NCBI GenBank assembly: GCA_020435025.1
Contig: JAGRAG010000074.1
Span: 1 to 19,650, forward strand
Length of the DNA stretch: 19,650 bases
Source: Bdellovibrionales bacterium
GTDB lineage: Bacteria; Bdellovibrionota; Bdellovibrionia; Bdellovibrionales; UBA1609
Direction of reading: 5' to 3'
In this document: positions 6,366 to 14,217 of the stretch, in pieces
Numbering within the stretch: position 1 is the stretch's first letter
Layout of the letters: every line of letters starts with the position of its first letter
The notes under the pieces: model-generated
Seen by the model: the letters and a program-made list of their open reading frames with translations, nothing else
The model's database searches: none
What the model was told of the DNA's origin: nothing
Position numbers and translations under genes: made by a program

Positions 6366-8012
6366 CTAGATCCAGAGAGAGCGCACTCCACGCTCTTTTG
6401 CTACTAAGACAGACTCTTCATATCCCGCATCAACATGACGAAAGATTCCCATCGCGGGATCCGCAGTTAGAACTCTTTCTAACCGATCTCGAGCTTCTTT
6501 CGTTCCATCGGCGACAATCACCTGTCCTGCATGCAAGCTGTAGCCCATTCCTACACCGCCACCATGATGAAAACTGACCCAAGTCGCGCCACACGCCGTA
6601 TTTGCCAAAGCATTTAAAATCGGCCAGTCCGCAACACAATCCGATCCATCTTTCATCGCCTCGGTTTCACGATTTGGAGAGGCCACGGAACCACAATCCA
6701 GATGATCTCGACCTATAACGACCGGAGCTTTTAGCTCCCCGCTGGCCACCATCTCATTAAATTTCACACCCGCTTTTGCTCTTTCACCGTATTCAAGCCA
6801 ACAGATTCGAGAGGGCAGGCCTTGGAAAGCAATGCGTTTTTCCGCCATATCAAGCCAATTCAATAAAGACTTCTTCTCTGGAAAAAGCTCCCTTAGGGCG
6901 TCGTCTGTTTTTTGAATATCTTCAGGATCTCCGGAAAGAGCCACCCAGCGAAAAGGGCCACTTCCTTTACAAAATAAAGGTCGCACAAATTCAGGAACAA
7001 ATCCCGGAATATCAAACGCGTTATTGACCCCCACTTCTTGAGCTACCGCGCGAATGTTATTTCCATAGTCAAATGTAATCGCTCCCCGTTTCTGCATTTC
7101 AAGCATACCGCGGACATGTTGGCCCATACTTTCTTTAGCTCGACGAATGTATTCCTCTTTATTTTCCACTCGCTCTCTTGCTGCTTCTTGCAAGCTCATC
7201 CCTGAAGGAATGTATCCCTCTAATGGATCATGAGCTGAAGTCTGATCCGTCAACAAATCCGGCTGAAAACCTCTTTCTATCAGCTGAAAAATGACCTCAG
7301 ACATGTTGCCAAGAAGGGCGACGGATCGAGCTTCACCACTAGATTTGTATTTCTCCACACGAGCGACAGCATCATCTAAATTTTCCGCCAATTCATCGAC
7401 ATATTTTGTAGCTAGTCGCTTTTGAATTCGATCTGGGTCCACCTCAACGGCCAGAACTGTGGCACCAGCAAATACACCAGCTAGGGGTTGAGCTCCTCCC
7501 ATTCCACCCAGTCCAGCGGTCAAAATGACTTTTCCCTTTAAATCTCCTCCGAAATGACGACGGCCCGCTTCGGCAAATGTTTCATAAGTCCCTTGAACGA
7601 TCCCTTGTGAACCAATATAGATCCACGAACCTGCCGTCATCTGTCCATACATCATTAGGCCTTTTTTATCGAGTTCATCAAAAACATCCCAATTAGCCCA
7701 CTTAGGAACAAGATTCGAATTCGCAATGAGCACGCGAGGGGCGTTTTCATGAGTCTTTAAAATACCAATCGGCTTTCCTGACTGGATCAAAAGTGTCTCG
7801 TCATTCTCTAATGTTTTCAAAGTTTCTAAGATTTTATCAAAACATTCCCAATTTCGTGCTGCTTTCCCTCGTCCACCATATACAATCAGTTCATCTGGGT
7901 TTTCAGCGACATCTCGATCTAAATTATGTTGAATCATTCGATAGGCAGCTTCTTGCAGCCAACCTTTACAGTTTAAGGTCGTGCCCATCGGAGCTTTAAT
8001 ATTTCGAGTCAC
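6366..8012 (-). CDS. hutU: Urocanate hydratase (urocanase)
   Basis: Second step of histidine degradation: urocanate plus water to 4-imidazolone-5-propionate, cytosolic, with tightly bound NAD+. About 549 aa, the family length. It shows the N-terminal block VYGGRGKAARNWE, the NAD-binding loop GLGGMGGAQP (168-177, numbered from the upstream GTG), the urocanase signature FQGLPSRICW with its conserved Cys405, and the C-terminal HHGGGVGMGYSLHAG. Two consecutive GTG codons could start it (8015 and 8012). GGGGAGG lies 5 nt before the first and 8 nt before the second, so 8012 has better spacing and gives a GTGA overlap with the hutH stop. hutH lies directly upstream, which fits sequential steps. Imidazolonepropionase (hutI) and later enzymes are not in the window. 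Confidence 0.97.
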   Translation of the reverse strand: MTRNIKAPMGTTLNCKGWLQEAAYRMIQHNLDRDVAENPDELIVYGGRGKAARNWECFDKILETLKTLENDETLLIQSGKPIGILKTHENAPRVLIANSNLVPKWANWDVFDELDKKGLMMYGQMTAGSWIYIGSQGIVQGTYETFAEAGRRHFGGDLKGKVILTAGLGGMGGAQPLAGVFAGATVLAVEVDPDRIQKRLATKYVDELAENLDDAVARVEKYKSSGEARSVALLGNMSEVIFQLIERGFQPDLLTDQTSAHDPLEGYIPSGMSLQEAARERVENKEEYIRRAKESMGQHVRGMLEMQKRGAITFDYGNNIRAVAQEVGVNNAFDIPGFVPEFVRPLFCKGSGPFRWVALSGDPEDIQKTDDALRELFPEKKSLLNWLDMAEKRIAFQGLPSRICWLEYGERAKAGVKFNEMVASGELKAPVVIGRDHLDCGSVASPNRETEAMKDGSDCVADWPILNALANTACGATWVSFHHGGGVGMGYSLHAGQVIVADGTKEARDRLERVLTADPAMGIFRHVDAGYEESVLVAKERGVRSLWI

Positions 8013-9553
8013 CACTCTAACCTCCCCACGCTTTTTTCAATGGTTTGAATAATCTCTCCCGATCGAATCATAGATCGAATCTTTTTAATGTCCTGGGAAT
8101 AAACTCTATCTTTTTCAGCAAAAGAAATACCCGCCTCACGAAGAACATCATAAACCGCCACCACAGCAGATGACGGTCGCTTGGGATCTAAAAACCCTAA
8201 AGCTTGTGAGGCACAGAGCAACTCCATAGCAACTATATGTTCAGCATTACGAACAATCTGCCCCAACTTTCGAGAAGCGATGGTCCCCATACTCACATGA
8301 TCTTCTTTATCCGCCGACGTCGGAATACTGTCTACAGAAGCTGGATGCGCTAAAATCTTATTTTCACTAACTAGTGCTGCTGCAGCGACTTGAACAATCA
8401 TCATGCCGCTATTTAATCCGCCATCAGCCGCCAAAAAGGCTGGCAAACCACTCATCGCCGGGTTGATCAGTTTTTCAATTCGACATTCAGAAATACTCGC
8501 CATGGCACTGATCGCTATCCCAGCAAAATCCAAGGCAAAGGCCACCGGCTCTCCATGAAAATTTCCACATGATAAAACTTTGTTATCAGCAGCAAACACG
8601 AGTGGATTGTCTGTACTGGAATTGGCTTCAATTTCTAAAGTTTCAATTGTTCTCCGAATGGCATCTTTTGCTGCGCCATGAACGGCAGGAATACAGCGCA
8701 ACGAGTAGGCGTCCTGAACCCGATCGCAATCCTTGTGCGATTCTGCAATTTCTGAAGTGTCGCCTAATAAGTTTAGCATGTTTCTTGCTGTTTTTATCTC
8801 TCCCGGATGAGGGCGCGTTGCTGAGATAAGCGGATCGAAAGCTTTCCGTGAACCATGTAAGGCTTCTAAAGACATGGCTCCCGCCAAGTCCGTAATCCAA
8901 GCCAAGCGCCTCGCCTCACGAGTATTTAAAAGTCCAACGGCTGTCATCACTTGGCAACCATTAATCAACGACAAGCCTTCCTTCGCCTTCAATGTTAACG
9001 GTTCCATTTGCTTTTCTTGTAACACTGAAGCCACTTCTACGTGATCTCTTCCGCGCCAAACTTCACCTTCACCTATAAGTGCTAACGCCAAATGAGAAAG
9101 CGGCGCCAAATCACCCGAAGCCCCTACACTCCCCTGCTGCGGAATAACAGGAATAACATCTGCATTCAAAAATTCTAAAATCTTGTCAACAACATCGACT
9201 CGAATACCACTGTGTCCGCGTGCAAGAGCGTTAGCTCTTAAAAACATAATCGCTCGCGTTTCGGGAATTGAAAATGGCTCTCCAATTCCAACACTGTGGG
9301 AGCGAATCAAATTGCGCTGAAGCTCTTCAATATCTTTATCAGAAATTTTAACACTCGAAAAAGCCCCAAAACCTGTATTCACGCCGTACATGACCTCACC
9401 AGAGTCCAGTCGTCCCTGAATATAGTCCTTCGACTCTTGCATTTTCTCTCGAGCCGATTCCGCTAAAACGACTCGCACGGGAGACTTCCGATACGCCACC
9501 TGCCAAACCTGTTCGCAATCTACCGACTGACCGTCTAGATGTATTTCTACCAT
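8009..9553 (-). CDS. hutH: Histidine ammonia-lyase
   Basis: First step of histidine degradation: L-histidine to trans-urocanate and ammonia, a cytosolic homotetramer in known members. 514 aa, near the usual 505-510. The MIO prosthetic group forms from the Ala-Ser-Gly triad at 145-147 inside GSVGASGDLAPLSHLAL. The catalytic Tyr lies in MYGVNTGFGAF (Tyr56). Other family blocks are NLIRSHSVG, TDNPLVF and HPASVDSIPTSADKEDHVSMG. ATG at 9553 has AAGGA 6 nt upstream and starts 3 nt after the rpe stop. Its end overlaps the start of hutU. Its position behind def, fmt and rpe, without a visible promoter or hut operator of its own, suggests histidine breakdown is expressed with housekeeping genes here. 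Confidence 0.97.
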   Translation of the reverse strand: MVEIHLDGQSVDCEQVWQVAYRKSPVRVVLAESAREKMQESKDYIQGRLDSGEVMYGVNTGFGAFSSVKISDKDIEELQRNLIRSHSVGIGEPFSIPETRAIMFLRANALARGHSGIRVDVVDKILEFLNADVIPVIPQQGSVGASGDLAPLSHLALALIGEGEVWRGRDHVEVASVLQEKQMEPLTLKAKEGLSLINGCQVMTAVGLLNTREARRLAWITDLAGAMSLEALHGSRKAFDPLISATRPHPGEIKTARNMLNLLGDTSEIAESHKDCDRVQDAYSLRCIPAVHGAAKDAIRRTIETLEIEANSSTDNPLVFAADNKVLSCGNFHGEPVAFALDFAGIAISAMASISECRIEKLINPAMSGLPAFLAADGGLNSGMMIVQVAAAALVSENKILAHPASVDSIPTSADKEDHVSMGTIASRKLGQIVRNAEHIVAMELLCASQALGFLDPKRPSSAVVAVYDVLREAGISFAEKDRVYSQDIKKIRSMIRSGEIIQTIEKSVGRLEW

Positions 9554-9556
9554 CTT

Positions 9557-10204
9557 CTATCCTTTTTGCTTCAATTGATGAATGGCCGTTTGATAATCTT
9601 GTTTGAAAACGAAACTGCCCGCTACAAGAACGTCGGCCTCGTAACATAGAGAGGCCGTTTCTTGATTGATGCCTCCATCAACTTCAATTAACGACGAGTG
9701 ACCGATACGCTCCATTTCTTTTCGTAAAAGCGAGATCTTCTCCAATTGGTCTTTCATAAAAGACTGACCACCAAACCCTGGCTCTACAGTCATTATTAGA
9801 ACAAGATCTGTTAGCGGCAAAAAAGGAAAAAGTTCAGAGACCGCCGTACCTGGACGCAAAGTAATACCAGGCTTCACTCCTTGCTGACCGATCTTTCGCA
9901 ATACGTCTTCAGGGGCTTTGGTCGCCTCCACATGGATGGTCAGATAGTCTGCACCGGCCTGTACAAAATCGTCGACATACCTTTCCGGTTGATCAATCAT
10001 CAGATGCACGTCAAAAGGCAAATTCGTGACTTTGCGAATCGACTGAACAACAGGAGCGCCAAAAGTCAGATTCGGTACAAAATGACCATCCATGACGTCA
10101 ATATGTATCCAGTCGGCACCGGCCTTTTCGATCGCAATGATTTCATCACCTAACTTAGAAAAATCGGCTGATAAAATACTAGGTGCCACTAAAAACTTAT
10201 TCAC
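9557..10204 (-). CDS. rpe: Ribulose-phosphate 3-epimerase
   Basis: Interconverts ribulose 5-phosphate and xylulose 5-phosphate in the pentose phosphate pathway. TIM-barrel protein of 215 aa from the start chosen. Family features: VAPSILSADFSKLG at the N-terminus, metal and catalytic residues in WIHIDVMDGHFVPNLTFG, DVHLMI, the phosphate loop region MTVEPGFGGQSF, and EVDGGIN with the catalytic Asp. The GTG at 10204 gives MNKFLVAPSILS, which matches the usual beginning of Rpe, has GGTGAGG 6 nt upstream, and overlaps the fmt stop by 8 nt. A TTG at 10225, with AAAAGGA 7 nt upstream, would add seven residues and cannot be ruled out. Either way the gene overlaps fmt. Confidence 0.95.
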   Translation of the reverse strand: MNKFLVAPSILSADFSKLGDEIIAIEKAGADWIHIDVMDGHFVPNLTFGAPVVQSIRKVTNLPFDVHLMIDQPERYVDDFVQAGADYLTIHVEATKAPEDVLRKIGQQGVKPGITLRPGTAVSELFPFLPLTDLVLIMTVEPGFGGQSFMKDQLEKISLLRKEMERIGHSSLIEVDGGINQETASLCYEADVLVAGSFVFKQDYQTAIHQLKQKG

Positions 10205-11132
10205 CCCACACCTCACCAACTTCAATGGGATGTCCTTTTAAATAAGCAGAGACACTCATTTTAGGCTTAGATTCCGGTTGAATCTCTAGCACCCTTAAAC
10301 CTCCATCGCCCGTCGCAATCACAACATATTCATCTTCCATCTCAATTACGGTCCCAGGTTTTCCTGTAGCGGAAACAACCTCAACCCTATGAATCTTGAG
10401 CTTTTTACCCAAACGATGAGTGAAGCTCCCTGGACCTAACTTTAACCCTTGGAGACGATTAAAAATTTCCATAGCCGATAAATTCCAGTGAATCTGCCCT
10501 TCTGACTTTTCAATCTTTGGGGCATAAGTAACGAGAGATTCATTCTGTGGCTGAGCCGCCAAATTGCCCCTCACGTAATCCATCAGATCAACTTCTAAAA
10601 GCTCTCTCCCAAGCTCCATCATTTTGTCATGAGCCGTTAAAGCGTCATGTCCTTTTAGCTCAAATTTTCTCTCTCCAATAACGGGCCCGGCATCCAATTT
10701 TTCAAACATCACTTGCAAGGACACTCCAGAAATTTCATCCCCTGCCATCAAAGCTCTTTGAATGGGAGCCGCACCTCTCCACCGAGGTAAAAGGCTTCCA
10801 TGAACATTCACGACCATGCGAGGAAACAAGTCCAAAAAAGCTTTTGGTAAAATTTGGCCGTAGGCTACAACGACTGCAAGTTCCGCTTTCCAATAAGCAA
10901 TACTTTGCAAAACCCGTTGATCCTTCACTGTTTCAGGAGTCATGACAGGGATTCCATGACTCTCTGCCAACTGTTTTACAGGACTTGCCGTCAATCTCAT
11001 GTGACGACCCGAAGGGCGATCAGGTTGGCTGATCACTCCCACAACATCATAGTGTTCATCATCTATTAATGACTGAAGATGAGCCTCCGCAAAGGCCGGA
11101 GTTCCTAAAAATACGGTGCGTATCATACTCAT
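10197..11132 (-). CDS. fmt: Methionyl-tRNA formyltransferase
   Basis: Formylates initiator Met-tRNA using 10-formyl-tetrahydrofolate. 311 aa, typical. The catalytic domain (about 1-200) has FLGTPAFA, VVVAYGQILPKAFLD, and NVHGSLLPRWRGAAPIQRA (109-127), with catalytic Asn109 and His111 and then Asp147 in LDAGPVI. The C-terminal OB-like domain (about 205-305), used for tRNA binding, contains GLKLGPGSFTHRLGKKLKIH. ATG at 11132 forms an ATGA overlap with the def stop, the usual def-fmt coupling. A second ATG two codons on (11126) is possible. Its end overlaps rpe. Confidence 0.97.
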   Translation of the reverse strand: MSMIRTVFLGTPAFAEAHLQSLIDDEHYDVVGVISQPDRPSGRHMRLTASPVKQLAESHGIPVMTPETVKDQRVLQSIAYWKAELAVVVAYGQILPKAFLDLFPRMVVNVHGSLLPRWRGAAPIQRALMAGDEISGVSLQVMFEKLDAGPVIGERKFELKGHDALTAHDKMMELGRELLEVDLMDYVRGNLAAQPQNESLVTYAPKIEKSEGQIHWNLSAMEIFNRLQGLKLGPGSFTHRLGKKLKIHRVEVVSATGKPGTVIEMEDEYVVIATGDGGLRVLEIQPESKPKMSVSAYLKGHPIEVGEVWGE

Positions 11133-11707
11133 TCTTCACTCTCATCATCCTGCTCATCGGGATAACCAAACTTCTTAATCTTTGCCTTCAATCGATTCGC
11201 CTTAATCGTACTTAACCGATCAATAAAGAGCTTCCCATCTAGATGATCGATTTCATGCTGAATACAGATGGCCAACAGCCCATCCGTTTTGACTAAAATC
11301 TTCTCCCCTTTTTCGTTAAAAGCTTCAACCTCTATGTATTCAAAACGTTTCACCGTTTCATAGTAAGAGGGAATACTGAGGCAGCCTTCATCGTAAGTAG
11401 TCTCTCCTTCTTTTTTAACAATTTCAGGATTAATAAGCACAAGAGGCTGTTGAACATTTTTTTCTAAGTCCGTTGCATCTTCCAAATGATATCGTGAACC
11501 TGCTTCATCTTTGGGGCGACAGTCTGCTACGAGCATACGAATGCGTCGATCCACTTGAGGAGCTGCCAGTCCAATTCCATGAAAGCTGTACATTGTTTCA
11601 AGCATATCTTGAGCAAATTGTGAGACCTCCTCCGTAACGGCAGGAATGGGTTCTGACTTCTTTCGAAGTCGTGGATCCGGGTAATGTAAGATCTCTAAAA
11701 TCGCCAT
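11129..11707 (-). CDS. def: Peptide deformylase
   Basis: Removes the formyl group from the N-terminal methionine of nascent proteins; metalloenzyme acting at the ribosome exit. 192 aa, longer than the common 165-175 because of an insert around residues 64-88 and an acidic tail (DEQDDESEE). All three motifs are intact: GIGLAAPQ (44-51), EGCLSIP (107-113, metal ligand Cys109) and QHEIDHLDG (150-158, ligands His151 and His155, catalytic Glu152). ATG at 11707 has AAAAGGA about 6 nt upstream. It is the first gene of the run def-fmt-rpe-hutH-hutU and overlaps fmt by 4 nt. A promoter with extended -10 lies about 120 nt upstream. Confidence 0.97.
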   Translation of the reverse strand: MAILEILHYPDPRLRKKSEPIPAVTEEVSQFAQDMLETMYSFHGIGLAAPQVDRRIRMLVADCRPKDEAGSRYHLEDATDLEKNVQQPLVLINPEIVKKEGETTYDEGCLSIPSYYETVKRFEYIEVEAFNEKGEKILVKTDGLLAICIQHEIDHLDGKLFIDRLSTIKANRLKAKIKKFGYPDEQDDESEE

Positions 11708-11832
11708 ATCTTTTCCTTTTCTAACAGCGTCATTAAACTCACCTCAGTCGGCTACAAGCTACACTGTCAGGCAGCTAGGAGCAACATGAGAGGCCCTTTT
11801 CCCGAGGAAATTTAGCCTCGAACAAGCCAACA

Positions 11833-11841
11833 ATTATACCA
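11833..11841 (-). promoter_or_regulatory. Extended -10 promoter candidate for the def-fmt-rpe-hut operon
   Basis: On the minus strand this reads TGGTATAAT, a perfect TGn plus consensus -10. No good -35 is visible, as expected for an extended -10 promoter. Transcription would start near 11826, leaving a leader of about 119 nt before def. The leader contains a small hairpin, CGAGG (11820-11816) and CCTCG (11807-11803) with an 8-nt loop; no U-run follows, so it is not an obvious terminator. Confidence 0.5.
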
Positions 11842-11851
11842 TAAATTTATC

Positions 11852-12931
11852 TTATTTTTTTAACCGCATTAAAAAGAATCCTGCAAAACCACCCATAACT
11901 CCATTTGGCAACCAGGCCGCCAATAAAGGGGGAAGCATTCCGTTTTTTCCTAACGTGATCGAGGAAGAAAAGCACATCCAGTACAAAAATGCCAAGCCGA
12001 CACAAAGGCCAATATTGGCAAACCCTTTACCAGAACGCTGACTGCTCACACTAAAGGGAATGCCCATAAGCGACATGATAAAAGCGGCAAAAGCGAAACC
12101 TATTTTGCGATGATAATCCACCTCATAATGCATCGTGTCCAATCCCGCTTCTTTATTTTGTTGAATAAAGTATTTTAACTCATCAAGACTTTGAACTTCC
12201 GATGGCTGAGAAGATTTGCCTAAATCCACTACATCTTTATTCATAGTGATCGATTTTTTCTTAAATTTTTTAGATAGAGGAAACGTCGATTCTTGCGCAA
12301 ACAGGGTAATGGCTCCATCCGTCAGATTCCAGACTTCCCCTTTCATTTCAGCGACCTTCGCTTGAATCATTTGAATCAACTGCCAATTGCTGTCAAAATA
12401 GTAAAAACTAAGGCCTTGAGCCTTTTCCTCTTTGGCATTTAAAGAGCTGATATTAAAAAGAACATTCTCAGATCGATACCAAATTTTATTGGTCTTTACA
12501 GTTGCATAACGCCCCGGCTGCTTCAAAATCTCCACATACCACACATAATTTTTCTTTTGAGTGAACCTCGGAAGTATTCGATCTCCCATCCAGAAAGAAA
12601 GTACAGAAATAATGGCAACGGCGACTAAAATTGGCGCACTGATTCTTGCCAAACTCTGTCCCATACTAAAAAGCGCGATAAGCTCATGTGAGCGATTCAA
12701 GGCAGAAAGAGTAAATAAAGTGGCTAACAGGCAAGCGATCGGTAACATCTGATATACTATTCCAGGTAAGTAATACAAATAATAACGACCTAAAATTGGC
12801 AATGAGGCTTCATTTTGAGCAAATGTTGACATAAAATCGACGGATAAAAATAGAACCACAAAAACTAGAAGTCCTGCAAAAAAATAAACCAAAAAAGATT
12901 TGGCAATATATCTATCTATTATTGAAAACAC
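11852..12931 (-). CDS. LptF/LptG-family LPS export permease, LptG-like
   Basis: 359 aa inner-membrane permease of the YjgP/YjgQ family. In the LptB2FG transporter these subunits extract lipopolysaccharide from the inner membrane and hand it to the LptC-A-D bridge. The layout is canonical: three TM helices (about 13-33, 57-77, 100-118), a periplasmic beta-jellyroll (about 120-270), and three more TM helices (about 275-295, 305-322, 333-355). The start MFSIIDRYIAKSFL and the length point to LptG more than LptF. No lptF partner is adjacent, so I give no symbol. The initiation codon is GTG. No Shine-Dalgarno precedes it; instead a strong promoter ends 6 nt upstream, which suggests a leaderless transcript. 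Gene order places it upstream of def on the same strand with a 144-nt gap and a separate promoter for def. Confidence 0.92.
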   Translation of the reverse strand: MFSIIDRYIAKSFLVYFFAGLLVFVVLFLSVDFMSTFAQNEASLPILGRYYLYYLPGIVYQMLPIACLLATLFTLSALNRSHELIALFSMGQSLARISAPILVAVAIISVLSFWMGDRILPRFTQKKNYVWYVEILKQPGRYATVKTNKIWYRSENVLFNISSLNAKEEKAQGLSFYYFDSNWQLIQMIQAKVAEMKGEVWNLTDGAITLFAQESTFPLSKKFKKKSITMNKDVVDLGKSSQPSEVQSLDELKYFIQQNKEAGLDTMHYEVDYHRKIGFAFAAFIMSLMGIPFSVSSQRSGKGFANIGLCVGLAFLYWMCFSSSITLGKNGMLPPLLAAWLPNGVMGGFAGFFLMRLKK

Positions 12932-12937
12932 GCTCTC

Positions 12938-12966
12938 ACTATAAGGAGAGCCCTGCTACTGGTCAA
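12938..12966 (-). promoter_or_regulatory. Strong sigma70-type promoter of the lptG-like gene
   Basis: Minus-strand TTGACC (12966-12961), exactly 17 nt, then TATAGT (12943-12938): five of six matches in each box with optimal spacing. Only six bases (12937-12932) separate the -10 from the GTG, so the expected +1 is the G of the start codon. Confidence 0.72.
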
Positions 12967-13007
12967 GATGGCCTCCATAGAAGAAGTCATTTTCAAAAGA
13001 CCAATTG

Positions 13008-13036
13008 TTGACTCGACGCCTTTTGTTAGCTTCAAT
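13008..13036 (+). promoter_or_regulatory. Possible promoter of the receiver gene
   Basis: TTGACT (13008-13013, five of six), a 17-nt spacer and TTCAAT (13031-13036, four of six). The start codon at 13042 lies 5 nt after the -10, so the transcript would start at or next to the ATG. The -10 is mediocre; the support is the good -35, the correct spacing and the lack of any usable Shine-Dalgarno (GAGG ends 1 nt from the ATG). Confidence 0.42.
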
Positions 13037-13041
13037 GAGGC

Positions 13042-14157
13042 ATGGCCTTAAAAGTTCTCTTAGCGGATGAAAGCAGTACGATAAAAAAAGTCTTCCAACT
13101 GGCACTCCAAGACTATGCCGTTGACGTTAAGTCCGTTAACGTCGGCTTGGACGTTGTTGATGTTGCCGAAAGCTTTCAGCCAGATATAGTTTTTGCCGAC
13201 GTTTTGCTGCAAAAAAAATCAGGGTACGAAGTCAGTGCGGAGCTTAAAAAGCATCCCAAACTGCAAAACACTCCCGTGGTATTGATGTGGAGTGGTTTTA
13301 TGGAGCTCGATGAGGACAAATTTCAAGCCTCTTCAGCAAATGGTCAACTGGAAAAACCTTTTGATGTTCAGGGACTTCGAAAAGTGATTCAAGGTCTAGT
13401 GACTAAAACAAAAACCCAGAAGCTTTCAGAGTTTTTAGACTTTCCTGATATGCCCGAATTTGAAGACGTTCCAGCAGCACAAAACCAGGACAAAGACTCC
13501 GTTAACGCACTCCTTAATCTTCCAGAAAATGGGGCAGAATCTATTCAAGATGAGGAGCTCACGGGGAGTTCTCAAGACTGGGATATGGAAAGCTTTGACT
13601 CAATTGAGAATGTCACTTCACAGCTTTTCGAAGAGTCTTCTGTAGATTTAGCAGAGGAGTTTTCTCAAATAGACCTTCCCTCTCCTGTTAAACAGGACGT
13701 AGAGCAAGAGCTTACGGCTACCGAAGACTTTTTAATCGAAGATGACGAAGACGATGTTCAATGGGTTCAGAAAGATATTTCTCAATATAAAATCGATGCT
13801 GATCCTGACCTAGACCGTGAAGACGATCTCTCTGTAAAGTACGTTCTACCAGAGGAAGATGCTTCGACCCTTGAAGGGCCACAAGAAGACCTTCACTCCA
13901 AACCTTTTAAAGAACAACTTATTGAGTCCGAAGATTTAGTGTTAGTCGAAGAGGATCTTGATCTTGATCTCGAAGTCGAACCTAAAAAGCCCGTTGATTC
14001 CACACAAATGCAAATGAGTGAAGAGCGTCTTGAGGCCATCATTCGCTCTCAAAGCGAGGAAATGATAGAAAAAGTCGTTTGGAAAGTGGTTCCCGATTTA
14101 GCCAGTCGAATCATTGAGCGCGAATTGGATCGACTCCTTAGTGAGAAAGGCTTATAA
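13042..14157 (+). CDS. Receiver-domain protein with acidic linker and conserved C-terminal module
   Basis: 371 aa. Residues 1-120 form a CheY-like receiver: acidic pocket Asp9/Glu10 in LLADES, phosphoacceptor Asp53 in FADVLLQKKSGYE, Ser84 at the Thr/Ser position and Lys105 in EKPF. All key residues are present, so phosphorylation is likely. Residues about 130-325 are a very acidic, low-complexity linker (for example DLDLDLEVE). The last 45 residues are helical with EKVVWKVVPDLASRIIEREL, a module I associate with receiver proteins of former Deltaproteobacteria; its function is not known to me. There is no DNA-binding or enzymatic output domain, so the output is probably protein-protein contact. 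No histidine kinase is nearby. The divergent neighbour is the lptG-like gene; nadC follows after 60 nt. The start gives the expected receiver N-terminus but lacks a Shine-Dalgarno. Confidence 0.88.
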   Translation: MALKVLLADESSTIKKVFQLALQDYAVDVKSVNVGLDVVDVAESFQPDIVFADVLLQKKSGYEVSAELKKHPKLQNTPVVLMWSGFMELDEDKFQASSANGQLEKPFDVQGLRKVIQGLVTKTKTQKLSEFLDFPDMPEFEDVPAAQNQDKDSVNALLNLPENGAESIQDEELTGSSQDWDMESFDSIENVTSQLFEESSVDLAEEFSQIDLPSPVKQDVEQELTATEDFLIEDDEDDVQWVQKDISQYKIDADPDLDREDDLSVKYVLPEEDASTLEGPQEDLHSKPFKEQLIESEDLVLVEEDLDLDLEVEPKKPVDSTQMQMSEERLEAIIRSQSEEMIEKVVWKVVPDLASRIIERELDRLLSEKGL

Positions 14158-14217
14158 CCGGTTCAACTCGATTCCACTCGCAAGTTATTGATTGAAAGTA
14201 AGATATAGGGAACCAAT

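Noticed and set aside
13952..13975. GATCTT-type repeat in the receiver gene as a regulatory or CRISPR-like repeat
   Set aside because: It is in frame and simply encodes alternating Asp-Leu in the acidic linker.
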